This document shows, piece after piece, positions 53,486 through 63,164 of a stretch of DNA of 64,000 nt. The DNA is taken from positions 62,001-126,000 of the forward strand of contig JBDWQJ010000007.1 in NCBI GenBank assembly GCA_039986595.1, written 5' to 3'. This DNA comes from Lentilitoribacter sp039986595 (lineage in GTDB: Bacteria; Pseudomonadota; Alphaproteobacteria; Rhizobiales; Rhizobiaceae). Position numbers and translations under genes: made by a program. Position 1 is the first letter of the stretch, and each line of letters opens with the position of its first letter. The notes under the pieces were generated by a model. It was not told the origin of the DNA, ran no database searches, and was given only the letters and a program-made list of their open reading frames with translations.

Positions 53486-54240
53486 TTTGCGGTAAATCCT
53501 CCATCAACCATCAAAATTTGACCTGTCACATATGCCGATGCATCTGAACATAAAAACAATAACGGTCCATCTATATCCGACATCTCACCGTTTCGACCAA
53601 CACAGGTTTGCGCCGCATTACGTTCCGCACGCTCAGGATCATCAAAAACTGCTGCGGTAAGCTCGGTTTTGAAAAAGCCTGGTCCAATTGCATTGGCATT
53701 AATGCCGTGTTTTGACCAACACTCAGCCATTGCGCGTGTCATTTGCCCAACACCAGCTTTCGCCGCGCCATAGGCGATACCGCCGGGAAAGGCTCTAAAT
53801 GTTTGTAAGCTGGCGAAATTAACAATCCGGCCCCAATTTTTAGCTTTCATAGAAGGTACAAATTGTTGGCTTAGAAAAAACGGTGCTGAGAGATTGATGG
53901 ACATGGTAATGTCCCACCCTTCGGGTGTTACATCATCTGCCGTTTCGCGCGTGTTAATCCCGGCTGCGTGGATTAAAATATCAGGCGCACCAAATGGTTT
54001 GGCGATCGCTTCGGCGAGATCCGATATATTCGAGCGATCCGAGATATCCCAAGCAACCGCAGATGTTTGACCCGAGGTTTCGCGACGCCAATCATTGAGG
54101 TGTTCTTCGCGTCTTGCAACGCCCACAACCTGCGCACCTTGTTCCGCTAAAAACTTAGCTGCGTAACGTCCCAAACCGGAGCTTGCGCCAGTGACACAAG
54201 CTGTTTTGCCTGCAAGACTAAAAATATCCGAAGACGTCAT
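53482..54240 (-). CDS. Short-chain dehydrogenase (HpsO/HpsP-type candidate)
   Basis: A 252-residue classical SDR: cofactor motif TGASSGLGRYAAKFL, NNAG variant HAAGINT, catalytic S in FASLQTF and Y-x3-K in YGAAK, and C-terminus SAYVTGQILMVDGG. All catalytic residues are intact. It lies between the HpsN-like and zinc-ADH genes (3-bp gap and 4-bp overlap), so it probably oxidises or reduces C2 of the same diol substrate. Confidence 0.87.
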   Translation of the reverse strand: MTSSDIFSLAGKTACVTGASSGLGRYAAKFLAEQGAQVVGVARREEHLNDWRRETSGQTSAVAWDISDRSNISDLAEAIAKPFGAPDILIHAAGINTRETADDVTPEGWDITMSINLSAPFFLSQQFVPSMKAKNWGRIVNFASLQTFRAFPGGIAYGAAKAGVGQMTRAMAECWSKHGINANAIGPGFFKTELTAAVFDDPERAERNAAQTCVGRNGEMSDIDGPLLFLCSDASAYVTGQILMVDGGFTAK

Positions 54241-54243
54241 GAA

Positions 54244-55551
54244 TTATTCTTCAGCTGTTAGGTCAAATGTTTCATCAGGGAAATATTTCGCAAGGCGAAT
54301 ATCAGCCGTGCGTGCATGGCCTTCCATTCCTTCTAGACGAGAAATTCGTGCCGTTGCCTCAGCTACTGGTTTTGCACCTTCGCGTGTTGCTTGCTGCCAT
54401 GTTACAATTTTCATGTATTTGTGGACAGATAAGCCGCCTGTGTAACTTGCAGCACCCGATGTCGGCAGAACGTGGTTTGTCCCCGATGCCTTATCGCCGA
54501 ACGCAACGGTTGTTTCCTCACCCAAGAACAATGAGCCATAGCATTTCAACTGGTCTAACCACCAAGGCAAGTCTTCGGCTTGCACAGTTAGGTGTTCCGG
54601 TGCGTAATCATCGCTCGTTGCAGCCATTTCTTCGCGATCATCACATACGATAACTTCGGCATAATCACGCCATGCAGCTTCAGCATTCTTTGAATTTAGT
54701 TCCGGAAGGTCTGCAATGAGCGGCGGTACCAGTTCCATCACTTTTTCAGCTAAGGCTTTATCATCTGTGACCAACCATACAGGTGAGTTATACCCGTGTT
54801 CTGCTTGGCCAACGAGATCGCTTGCAACAATTGCGGGGTCAGCCGTTTTATCTGCTAGGATCAAACTATCTGTAGGTCCAGCAAACATATCAATGCCAAC
54901 ACGACCAAACAAAATACGTTTGGCTTCTGCAACAAACTGGTTACCCGGTCCAACAAGGATATCAGCTTTCGGCAAACCAAAAAGTCCAAATGTCATGGAT
55001 GCGATGGCTTGGATACCACCCATTGCCAAGATAGTGTCCGCACCACAAAGTTTCGCTGCGTAAATAATTGCTGGCGCAACACCAACACCAGGGCGTGGAG
55101 GTGAACATGCAACGATGTGATCAACACCAGCTACTTTTGCAGTCGTCACCGTCATGATCGCGGATGCGATATGGCTGTAGCGACCGCCGGGAATATAACA
55201 ACCCGCAGCTTGCACTGGTATGCTTTTCTGGCCAGCAGTCAGGCCCGGGATGACCTCGATTTCGATGTCTTTAAGAGTTTCTTTTTGCGCTTCTGCAAAC
55301 TTCTTCACATTTGCATGGGCAAACTCAATGTCGCGTTTTAGTTTTTCAGGCACAAGTGCGGATGCAGCTTCAATATCGGCTTCCGATAGCACAAGTGTGC
55401 CTTCATATTTGTCGAACTTCGCTGCATATTCGAGCGCCACTTTGTCGCCACCGGCCTCAATATCATCGAGTACTTGCTGAACTGTTGCTCTAACGTCTGA
55501 TACATCTGATGATGAAGTTAAGTCTGCTTTTTTTAGGTAGTTGCGTGCCAT
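54244..55551 (-). CDS. hpsN: Sulfopropanediol 3-dehydrogenase (HpsN), histidinol-dehydrogenase fold
   Basis: A 435-residue member of the histidinol dehydrogenase superfamily. Core motifs are AGCYIPGGRYSHIASAIMT, DILVGPGNQFVAEAKR, GRVGIDMFAGPTDSLILAD and LVGQAEHG. No other histidine gene is near. The neighbours (SDR and zinc-ADH in the same operon, LacI regulator) and the N- and C-terminal sequence match HpsN, which oxidises (R)-2,3-dihydroxypropane-1-sulfonate to (R)-3-sulfolactate with two NAD+. It is promoter-proximal in the leftward operon. A paralogue acting on another diol cannot be excluded. Confidence 0.78.
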   Translation of the reverse strand: MARNYLKKADLTSSSDVSDVRATVQQVLDDIEAGGDKVALEYAAKFDKYEGTLVLSEADIEAASALVPEKLKRDIEFAHANVKKFAEAQKETLKDIEIEVIPGLTAGQKSIPVQAAGCYIPGGRYSHIASAIMTVTTAKVAGVDHIVACSPPRPGVGVAPAIIYAAKLCGADTILAMGGIQAIASMTFGLFGLPKADILVGPGNQFVAEAKRILFGRVGIDMFAGPTDSLILADKTADPAIVASDLVGQAEHGYNSPVWLVTDDKALAEKVMELVPPLIADLPELNSKNAEAAWRDYAEVIVCDDREEMAATSDDYAPEHLTVQAEDLPWWLDQLKCYGSLFLGEETTVAFGDKASGTNHVLPTSGAASYTGGLSVHKYMKIVTWQQATREGAKPVAEATARISRLEGMEGHARTADIRLAKYFPDETFDLTAEE

Positions 55552-55597
55552 GTCAGTCTCGTTATACTAGTGAAATTGAAAGAATTTGCTGGATCGC

Positions 55598-55615
55598 AAT
55601 GTAAGCGCTTACATT
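55598..55615. promoter_or_regulatory. Perfect 18-bp palindrome, LacI-family operator
   Basis: AATGTAAGCGCTTACATT is fully self-complementary with a central CG step, the hallmark of LacI/GalR operators. It lies between the divergent hpsN and LacI-family genes, 46 bp before hpsN, so it should control the catabolic operon and possibly the regulator itself. Confidence 0.8.
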
Positions 55616-55672
55616 TGCATTTGCAATAGTTATTTGCTTGTAAGCAGGTGAATTTGTGTGGGGAGTCGCAAA

Positions 55673-56698
55673 ATGAGTAAACAACCGCTGCCGAAACTTG
55701 AGGATGTGGCGCGATTGGCAGGTGTATCAACCGCTACAGTTTCGCGTTGTTTAAATCAACCAAATCAAGTGGTTGAGGCAACTCGAAAACGTGTTAAAAA
55801 TGCGGTTGATGAGTTAGGTTACATGCCAAACTTTAATGCACGTTCATTGGCCGCTAAGCGTTCGAAAATTATTGGTGCTGTAATTCCCACAATGGAAAAT
55901 GCCATTTTTGCGCGCGCCCTGCAGGTTTTTCAAGAACGATTGGCCCAAGAAGATTTTGATCTGTTGGTTGCGTCCTCATCGTATAAAAAAGATGTTGAGG
56001 AGAAACAAATTCGGTCACTCGTCTCGCGTGGAGTTGATGGATTGTTGTTGATTGGCATTAAACGTGATCCAAAAATCTACGAATTTTTACAAGAGCGGGA
56101 AATACCTTTCGTAATTGCCTGGAGTTTTGATGAACATATGAAAGCTCCAGCGCCAGGTCAGCTCGTCGGTTTTAATAACCATAAGGCCATGGCCTCAATT
56201 GTGCAGCTTGTCATAGATAAAGGCCATCGCAATATAGCAATGCTCGCAGGTATTGCAGACAACAATGACAGAGCTTCAGCTCGTATTGCAGGATTTAAAG
56301 CTAAGATGGCGGAGCATGGAATTGAAAACCCCGCTGTGATTGAGTGTGAATATGATATTGATAAAGTGCGCAAAGCTTTTACGTTCATGCGGCAAACCCA
56401 TGGAACCCCAACGGCTTTAATTTGTGCCAATGATGTCTTGGCGGTTGGTGCAGTTTTAGAAGCGCAATCACAAGGGTTGAACGTACCCGATGATATTTCG
56501 ATAACTGGTTTTGATGATATTGAAATCGCTTCGATCATATCTCCGTCTTTAACAACAGTGCATGTACCTCACCGGATGCTTGGACTGCATTCCGCCGACA
56601 TGCTTTTAGCAAACATCAACACAGGACGTATTGTCACTGATATGGAGTTGGAAACAAACATTATTGAGCGTCAATCCCTCAGTGTTCCCAAAGCTTAA
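55673..56698 (+). CDS. LacI-family repressor of the hpsNOP-like operon
   Basis: About 341 residues: N-terminal helix-turn-helix and hinge (LEDVARLAGVSTATVSRCLN, NARSLAAKRS), then a periplasmic-binding-protein-like ligand domain (GFDDIEIASIISPSLTTVH). The ATG at 55673 has GGGGAG seven bases upstream; an in-frame GTG at 55658 is less likely. It is divergent from hpsN with the palindromic operator between. The inducer may be dihydroxypropanesulfonate or sulfolactate, by context. Confidence 0.9.
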   Translation: MSKQPLPKLEDVARLAGVSTATVSRCLNQPNQVVEATRKRVKNAVDELGYMPNFNARSLAAKRSKIIGAVIPTMENAIFARALQVFQERLAQEDFDLLVASSSYKKDVEEKQIRSLVSRGVDGLLLIGIKRDPKIYEFLQEREIPFVIAWSFDEHMKAPAPGQLVGFNNHKAMASIVQLVIDKGHRNIAMLAGIADNNDRASARIAGFKAKMAEHGIENPAVIECEYDIDKVRKAFTFMRQTHGTPTALICANDVLAVGAVLEAQSQGLNVPDDISITGFDDIEIASIISPSLTTVHVPHRMLGLHSADMLLANINTGRIVTDMELETNIIERQSLSVPKA

Positions 56699-56857
56699 TG
56701 CAAAGCCCAACAGGGTTACCCCATAAACTTTGGTTTATTCCCGCAAATACTACCTTTTGGACTATAGCAACCACCGTTGCATATCGTTACCGATCCGTTA
56801 ACTAACATTCTAAAAATGAAGCGAAATGACCGCATGCATACGGTATGTAATCATTAG

Positions 56858-59788
56858 GTGATCGGGGTTAACGAATTCGTGTTTGTAAATAGTCGTCAGT
56901 ATAGCGCGTTCAAGAAACGAAAAGCGTCGTTGTTAACAGCAACAGCGGTGGTTTCGTTAATGATCGGTTCTGCAGCTTTTTCTGCGGATGTCACAATTAC
57001 GTCTGGATCAACAGTTGGTCAGCAATCATTAAATGATGGGGATACGCTCATCATTGAAAATGGGGCAACAATTAATAGCACCACGCCCGGTGTTGTCGAT
57101 GCTGTAGATGGCACAACGATAACGGTTGAAAATGACGGGACCATCACCGCTACCACATTTTCTGCAATCGATAATTTGGCTTCAACACTAAATCTTACCA
57201 ACAATGGATCCATCTCAGGCGCAGATAATGGCATCAACTCGCAGCATATAGATACATTCTCAAATACCGCGGATATTGTGGGAAGCAATAACGGTATTTA
57301 TGTCACTGGCGATACCAACCAATTTACCAACTCCGGCTCGATCACTGGGGTGAGTGTATTTGGATTGTTGGGGGATGGCACGCTAACCAGTCTTATGAAC
57401 TCCGGATTAATGACAGGCGGCATGGCGGCAGTTAGTTATACCTCAATTGATTCCCTAACAAATTCAGGAACACTTTCCGGTACGCTCAATGGTATAGAAG
57501 CTGATTACCTAACCTCAATAACCAATGAGGGTTTAATCACTGGGGTAAATGGTTTTGGTATCCAGGTGCTCATGGATCTGGGTACACTCAAAAATACAGG
57601 TACTATCTCCGGTGAAGTTGATGGAATTTTAACCGGCGGCAAACTGGATTCGTTAACAAATACTGGATTGATTACCGGTGTTTTGGGGGGTGGTATCGAT
57701 ACAGGCGACTTGTTTGGATATCTTTATAACACAGGGACTATCTCGGGCGCGTCAGCAGGTGTGGACGCTGAAAATCTTGGCTCTGTGATCAATTCAGGTC
57801 TTATCACAGGTGCTGATGGATTATACTCAAACGATTCACTTGTAAGCCTGCTTAACACTGGAACAATTTCGGGAAATTGTTCATGTGTGCTCGGATCTGG
57901 CGTTTATGTGTACAACACAGCTCAAACCATCGTAAACACAGGTTCCATCACAGGAACAGACAGCGGGATTGATGCTCGAGATCTAAATACGCTCTTAAAC
58001 ACTGGTACCATTTGGGGTGAGAATACCGACGGCGTATATGTAGATGGTGGCACGATTGGGAGCTTAATCAATACAGGTTCTATCGGTGGGGCAATCCACG
58101 CCGTCGATGCACGTTATGTTACGTTGCTTACCAATACCGGTTCTCTAACCGGTGGCGATGATGGCATATTCGCGCAAAGCATTTTAGCACTGGCAAATTC
58201 AGGGTCCATCACAGGCACCAGCGACGATGGTATATTGGCAGAGAGCCTTGGTGTGCTTGTCAATGATGGAAGCATTGCTGGTGGTGATGATGGTATTGAT
58301 GTTCAGTATATCGCCACTCTCACCAATAATGGCTCGATCACGGGTCAGGATGAGGGCGTTAAAGCGCGCGAAATTACACTTTTGACAAACAATGGTACGA
58401 TCACCGGTGGTAGTGCACCCGATGAATCAGGTATTGATACCGATTTTGGTACTATCGTGAACAATGGTTTGATCCAAGGCGGCATTGGTATCGAGTTTGA
58501 TCGCGATAATTCTGGTGGTGCAAATCTAGGTAATTCAAAGGTAACCAATAACGGCGCAATAAAATCTACCTCTGGTGCTTCCGGTGTCGCAATAGACTTC
58601 CAACAAACCGGATCAGATACGCTAACTCTTGGCGCCAATTCAGTCATCGTTGGTAGTGTGGCTTGGGATGGCGTCGATGATACGTTAAATCTCGTTTCAA
58701 ATGTTAGTAACGTGATCAAGTTTTCAAATTTACCGGACACGATTAACAATCAATCGAATTTTGTTGTATTTGATGGCACAACCCTAATTCAAGTTGACAC
58801 GACGTTCTTGGCATCAATTGACGACGTAGTTGGTGCGACATCAAACAGCGTCAATAATGCGGTTTCCAACCAGCTAAATGATGCAGTTTTTGGAAACTCT
58901 TCAACGCAAGCCCAAGCTTATAATAGTGTCGATGGCGATGGTGTGAAAAGCGTATGGAACAGCAATTGGTTTAGCTATAACCAATTGGATACGAGCAATA
59001 ATTTATCCGATGATACCACCCAGTCCATGGGAAGTTTGTTTGGAATTGATAGAACTAATCAAATTGGAACCAAATATGGTGCATATGCAGGTTTCGGAAT
59101 AAGTCACACAAAAGTTGGTTCAACATTTTCCCACGAAATAGATGCAGATAGCCTCATCCTCGGAGTTTATTCGCAATTCGAGACGCATGATTTAAATGTC
59201 GGTATTAATTTGCAAGCTGGTAAGGTTCGCTTTGATAGCGCACGTATGATTGCTAATACCACAGTGGCGAGTGGTGTTGAAACTGCAAGTGCAAACTATG
59301 ACAGCTTTTATTTTGCACCTAATTTAAATCTCTCTAAAGAGATCATTCGAAACGATGGTTTCAGCCTCATTCCGTCATTGTCACTAGGCTATACAGGTCT
59401 TTATGTGGATGGATATTCTGAAACCGGATCATCGGCTAACGCGTCAATTGCTTCTCGTACTATCCATCAACTGCAAGCACGAGCTAAGCTTGGTGCACGA
59501 TTTGATTGGGTATCAGACAATGACGTCGGTTATGTGTTCATGCCTTATGCAGGCCTAGAGGGCCGTATTGCTTCTGGCGATATTGATCAAGTCACAGGAA
59601 CAGTTGCTGGGACATCAACCACATTTAATCCTGGCGGCGATAAAAATACTGGTGCAGCATTTGCAGGCTTAAACATAAACGCAAAGCTTTCAGAAACGGC
59701 GCGTTTTGAAAGTGCTTTTGAAGCAAAATACGACAGTTCGAACCAATTTGCCGTAACCGGAAGTTGGGGCGTTAAATTTAAGTTCTAA
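56858..59788 (+). CDS. Repeat-rich autotransporter (type Va)
   Basis: A 976-residue outer-membrane protein. An extended signal region has the hydrophobic core AVVSLMIGSAAF at about residues 31-42. The passenger (about 45-650) is built of about 22 short repeats of the type N-[TSN]-G-[ST]-I-[ST]-G spaced 20-30 residues apart, likely a parallel beta-helix. A linker follows, then a beta-barrel autotransporter domain (about 720-976) ending WGVKFKF with the C-terminal Phe. The start is uncertain: a stop codon directly precedes the GTG at 56858 and no good ribosome-binding site is visible. Probably a surface adhesin. Confidence 0.85.
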   Translation: MIGVNEFVFVNSRQYSAFKKRKASLLTATAVVSLMIGSAAFSADVTITSGSTVGQQSLNDGDTLIIENGATINSTTPGVVDAVDGTTITVENDGTITATTFSAIDNLASTLNLTNNGSISGADNGINSQHIDTFSNTADIVGSNNGIYVTGDTNQFTNSGSITGVSVFGLLGDGTLTSLMNSGLMTGGMAAVSYTSIDSLTNSGTLSGTLNGIEADYLTSITNEGLITGVNGFGIQVLMDLGTLKNTGTISGEVDGILTGGKLDSLTNTGLITGVLGGGIDTGDLFGYLYNTGTISGASAGVDAENLGSVINSGLITGADGLYSNDSLVSLLNTGTISGNCSCVLGSGVYVYNTAQTIVNTGSITGTDSGIDARDLNTLLNTGTIWGENTDGVYVDGGTIGSLINTGSIGGAIHAVDARYVTLLTNTGSLTGGDDGIFAQSILALANSGSITGTSDDGILAESLGVLVNDGSIAGGDDGIDVQYIATLTNNGSITGQDEGVKAREITLLTNNGTITGGSAPDESGIDTDFGTIVNNGLIQGGIGIEFDRDNSGGANLGNSKVTNNGAIKSTSGASGVAIDFQQTGSDTLTLGANSVIVGSVAWDGVDDTLNLVSNVSNVIKFSNLPDTINNQSNFVVFDGTTLIQVDTTFLASIDDVVGATSNSVNNAVSNQLNDAVFGNSSTQAQAYNSVDGDGVKSVWNSNWFSYNQLDTSNNLSDDTTQSMGSLFGIDRTNQIGTKYGAYAGFGISHTKVGSTFSHEIDADSLILGVYSQFETHDLNVGINLQAGKVRFDSARMIANTTVASGVETASANYDSFYFAPNLNLSKEIIRNDGFSLIPSLSLGYTGLYVDGYSETGSSANASIASRTIHQLQARAKLGARFDWVSDNDVGYVFMPYAGLEGRIASGDIDQVTGTVAGTSTTFNPGGDKNTGAAFAGLNINAKLSETARFESAFEAKYDSSNQFAVTGSWGVKFKF

Positions 59789-59803
59789 TCTAGCGATCTA
59801 GGT

Positions 59804-60445
59804 TCAGGTTAATCCCAGTTCACTTGCAATTTTTGTCAACACAACAGCATTACCCCCGCCGGTTTTTTCGCGAATGGACATACGATGGCTTTCAACGGTT
59901 CGAACAGAAATGTTCATTGTTTCTGCGATTTCTTTATTGGGCATGCCGCGTGAAATCGCTGCAAGAACCTGCTTTTCCCGGTTTGTCAGTCCATAATCTT
60001 GCGCTGTTTGCGCTCTGATTGGGGCGTTTGCGGCCAATGATTTGCTAAGTCTTGGCCCAAGATAAGTCGCGCCGCTTGATGCAAGCCGAATTGCATTGAG
60101 CATTTCTGGTTTTGACACATCTTTTAAAACAAATCCATTGGCGCCGATGCGAAGCGATTCTTGTACATATTCATCATTGTCGTAAACAGATAAAAACAAG
60201 ATCTTCGTATCCGGAAGCTCTTCCTTAATGATGCTCGCAGCTTCCAAGCCGTTTAATTCTGGCATTGAAATATCGAGCAGAATTAAATCTGGCTTTAGGG
60301 CTCTGCACAGGTCAACCGCTTCACGACCATTTTTAGCTTCGCCGATTAGGTCAATATAAGTTTCACTGGCTAATCTGACATGTATGCCCTCACGTACAAG
60401 ATCGTGGTCATCTGCAATCACCATTTTGATTACATTAGTTTGCAT
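59804..60445 (-). CDS. NarL/FixJ-family response regulator
   Basis: A 213-residue two-domain regulator. The receiver domain has phospho-acceptor D58 (LILLDISMPELNGLEA), acidic pocket DD12-13 and a lysine in VLKDVS. The C-terminal LuxR helix-turn-helix is LTNREKQVLAAISRGMPNKEIA to VRTVESHRMSI. GGAGG precedes the ATG. It is encoded 49 bp after its cognate sensor kinase. Confidence 0.93.
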   Translation of the reverse strand: MQTNVIKMVIADDHDLVREGIHVRLASETYIDLIGEAKNGREAVDLCRALKPDLILLDISMPELNGLEAASIIKEELPDTKILFLSVYDNDEYVQESLRIGANGFVLKDVSKPEMLNAIRLASSGATYLGPRLSKSLAANAPIRAQTAQDYGLTNREKQVLAAISRGMPNKEIAETMNISVRTVESHRMSIREKTGGGNAVVLTKIASELGLT

Positions 60446-60494
60446 TGCGTGCCTCCTCCAAAGCCAGCTTTTAAAAAGCCGTCACAGCGCATGA

Positions 60495-61871
60495 TTATAC
60501 TTGCTCTTCTATATCGGCCAATTTTTTATCAATTGGAATACCAATCTTGATAATTAGCCCTGTTGGTCTCGCATTTTCAAATTTAATTGTTCCCCCAATC
60601 GCATCAATGCGTTCCTGCATGTTGCGGATTCCAAGACCTGCATGCTTGGGTGGCCATTGATTATGATTAAATATCCCAACGCCATTATCTTCCAGTTTTA
60701 GCACAAATCTCGACTTCTCTCGCTTGAGCGAAATAATCACCTTATCAGCGCCGGCATGGCGAGAGATGTTGGTCAAAGCTTCCTGAATAACGCGATAGGC
60801 GGCAATTCGCGCTTCATCGGTAATCTGTTTTTTCGGCTGATTGGCATTAACGATAACTTCAATGCCAGTTTGGCTGGAAAATTCAGAACTTAGGCTCTTT
60901 ACAGCTGAAACAAGTCCCATATCATCTAAAACCGATGGGCGCAGCGCCATGGAAATCCGCCGAACTTCATTGATGGTGTTATCAATGGTATCGATTGATT
61001 TTTCGATGGGTTGCTGCACATCCTTGCCCTTGGCTTTAGACATCGCAGCTTCCAACCCGTAGCGCGCAGATACCAATAATTGGCTGATGCCATCGTGCAA
61101 TTCATGGGCAACACGTTTGCGCTCTTGTTCTTGCACGTCCACAATACGCGCGGTCAGCTTTTTAAGCTTCTCATCGGCAAAGCGTTGTTCGCTTATACGC
61201 GCAAATGTCAAAATTGCAGCCGTTAACAATAGTGAGCCAAGTGCCAGCAGCAATATAACAAGGCGCGTTTCGCCAATACGAATTTCAGTTTGGCTTTGCA
61301 CTTTGTGGATCTGGTCTGAGACATCATCAAGATATATCCCGGTTCCTAATACCCAGTCCCATTTGGGCAGGTAGACTGAATAGCCTAATTTATCGACATA
61401 AGCGCCGCTTGATGGTTTTTTCCATTTGTATGAGTAAAACCCGCCATCCATCTTGGCGTGTTCAATGAGATCTTTGACCACAGTACGTCCATTTTCATCG
61501 CGAATACCAATCCAATTGCTACCGATGAAATGCGTGTGTCGGGGATTAACGATATTGGTGCCAGCACCGTCATAGATGTAGAAGTAATTATCCTCACCAA
61601 AACTCATCTTACGAACGATTTCACGCGCCTCTCTTTGCGCTTTGCGAGTTGTTTTCAGATAAGACTTATAAGATGGTTCAAGCGCGTTTTCTGCGATCGT
61701 CACATAATTGAGTAATTCGCGTTCTTTTTGCGCAAGATATAAGTCCTCAATCGCCTTTGCCTGCGAATCGATGAGCCTTGTAGCTTGCAAGTCAATAATG
61801 ATCGTAGACGTTATCGCAATCAGTATCGTGGGCAACAGCGTGATTATCAGCAGCTTGGTCTTAAAATTCAT
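60495..61871 (-). CDS. Cache-domain sensor histidine kinase (HisKA_3/NarX type)
   Basis: A 458-residue membrane kinase: TM1 at about residues 6-28, a periplasmic single-Cache domain (about 35-190; NYFYIYDGAGTNIVNPRH, WDWVLGTGIYLDD), TM2 at about 200-220, then HisKA_3 with H256 (RVAHELHDGISQLL) and an HATPase domain (LEDNGVGIFN, GLGIRNMQERIDAIGG). The periplasmic Cache domain suggests direct sensing of a small organic acid. It is divergent from a TRAP operon it likely controls through the adjacent response regulator. Confidence 0.92.
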   Translation of the reverse strand: MNFKTKLLIITLLPTILIAITSTIIIDLQATRLIDSQAKAIEDLYLAQKERELLNYVTIAENALEPSYKSYLKTTRKAQREAREIVRKMSFGEDNYFYIYDGAGTNIVNPRHTHFIGSNWIGIRDENGRTVVKDLIEHAKMDGGFYSYKWKKPSSGAYVDKLGYSVYLPKWDWVLGTGIYLDDVSDQIHKVQSQTEIRIGETRLVILLLALGSLLLTAAILTFARISEQRFADEKLKKLTARIVDVQEQERKRVAHELHDGISQLLVSARYGLEAAMSKAKGKDVQQPIEKSIDTIDNTINEVRRISMALRPSVLDDMGLVSAVKSLSSEFSSQTGIEVIVNANQPKKQITDEARIAAYRVIQEALTNISRHAGADKVIISLKREKSRFVLKLEDNGVGIFNHNQWPPKHAGLGIRNMQERIDAIGGTIKFENARPTGLIIKIGIPIDKKLADIEEQV

Positions 61872-61940
61872 GTAAGTATCATTCGTTGGTCTATTTTGCT
61901 CTGCACACTTGCATATCCGTAGCGAAACTTCAAAAAATCA

Positions 61941-61977
61941 GTAGTAATACCGATGCTAAACGGTAGTAACACGTGTT
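61941..61977. promoter_or_regulatory. Repeats upstream of TRAP operon, possible response-regulator sites
   Basis: Two GTAGTAA direct repeats begin 22 bp apart (about two helical turns), and the second runs into a perfect AACACGTGTT palindrome. They lie between the sensor-kinase gene and the TRAP binding-protein gene, 80-115 bp before the latter. Binding by the NarL-type regulator is inference. Confidence 0.4.
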
Positions 61978-62057
61978 GTTGTTACGCACTTACTTCGGTA
62001 AGGCATATTTAAGGCATACAAAAGGTGTGCTGATTTTTGTGTTCTTGGGAGGACCTA

Positions 62058-63140
62058 ATGGAACGACGTAAATTTTTGAAGGGCGCAGCACTTGCTGGCG
62101 CCGCTACTACTCTTGCAGCACCCGCTGTCGCACAAGGCAAAACGGAAATGGTTATCGTTTCCACATGGCCACGAGATTTCCCGGGTTTGGGATTGCCAGC
62201 TCAGCGTCTAGCTGCACGTATTGGTGAACTAACAGATGGCCGTATTGATGTGCAATATTTTGCCGCTGGCGAACGCGTTGGTGCGTTTGACTCTTTCGAT
62301 GAAGTTGCTTCTGGTAACGCGCAAGCTTACATCGCAGCTGATTACTACTGGAAAGGTAAGCATCCAGGTTGGGCACCATTCACAGCTGTACCATTTGGTA
62401 TGACATATACTGAAATGGACGCTTGGATTAAATACGGTGGCGGCCAAGAGCTTTGGGACGAACTTGCTGGCGAGTTTGGTCTTAAAAACTTTGCTATGGG
62501 TAACACAGGCGTTCAAATGGGCGGTTGGTTCAACAAAGAAATCAATTCAGCTGACGACCTTAAAGGTCTGAAAATGCGTATTCCTGGTCTTGGTGGCGAC
62601 GTTATGTCAAAACTAGGTGCTTCTCCTGTTTCTGTTCCAGGTGGTCAGATTTATGAGAACCTTGTATCAGGTGCTATTGATGCGACTGAGTGGGTTGGCC
62701 CGTTCAACGATTATTTCATGAAGTTCTACGAAGCGGCTAAATACTACTACTGGCCTGGAATGCACGAGCCAGGTTCACAGCTTGCACTTGGTATGAACGC
62801 ATCATTCTGGAGTTCATTGTCAAAGAACGATCAAGCGATCATTCAGGCTGCATGTAACGAAGAAAATGCACAAACAATGGCTGAAACAAACGCAAATAAC
62901 GGTGAATACCTTAACCGTTTGATCAATGATCATGGCGTTCAGTTGCGTGAGTTTAACGATGATGTATACGAAGCATTCGGTGAAGCCGCTGCTGAAGTTA
63001 TCGAAGAAGCTCGTGATCATTCACCGCTTTCTGCAAAAATCTACGACCAATTTGTCGCAAAACGTGATGAGCTTGGTGCTTGGACATCGTTGTCCGACAT
63101 GGCTTACGTACAAAAACGTAACGCTGTTCTAAACCAGTAG
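62058..63140 (+). CDS. dctP: TRAP transporter binding protein with Tat signal
   Basis: A 360-residue DctP/TakP-like receptor starting MERRKFLKGAALAGAATTLA, a twin-arginine signal (RRKFLKG) cleaved near APAVAQ. The ligand arginine lies in LKMRIPGLGG, with GAIDATEWVGPFNDY. GGGAGGA is six bases before the ATG. Export in folded form sets it apart from the Sec-exported receptor near 48 kb although both are of the same subgroup. It is the first gene of the right-edge TRAP operon under apparent two-component control. Confidence 0.9.
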   Translation: MERRKFLKGAALAGAATTLAAPAVAQGKTEMVIVSTWPRDFPGLGLPAQRLAARIGELTDGRIDVQYFAAGERVGAFDSFDEVASGNAQAYIAADYYWKGKHPGWAPFTAVPFGMTYTEMDAWIKYGGGQELWDELAGEFGLKNFAMGNTGVQMGGWFNKEINSADDLKGLKMRIPGLGGDVMSKLGASPVSVPGGQIYENLVSGAIDATEWVGPFNDYFMKFYEAAKYYYWPGMHEPGSQLALGMNASFWSSLSKNDQAIIQAACNEENAQTMAETNANNGEYLNRLINDHGVQLREFNDDVYEAFGEAAAEVIEEARDHSPLSAKIYDQFVAKRDELGAWTSLSDMAYVQKRNAVLNQ

Positions 63141-63164
63141 GTTCCAGTTTAAATTTTAAATTAC

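Noticed and set aside
54244..55551. Biosynthetic histidinol dehydrogenase (hisD)
   Set aside because: No other his gene nearby; it shares an operon with an SDR and a zinc-ADH under a LacI operator, the hpsNOP pattern.
55598..55615. Palindrome as an attachment site or transposon end
   Set aside because: It is a single copy with a central CG in a LacI-divergent gap, which fits an operator; no integrase or target duplication is visible.
57150..58500. CRISPR-like or satellite repeat array
   Set aside because: The repetition is protein-level (N-x-G-x-I-x-G) in one long open frame with variable spacing; DNA repeats are imperfect and have no spacer structure.
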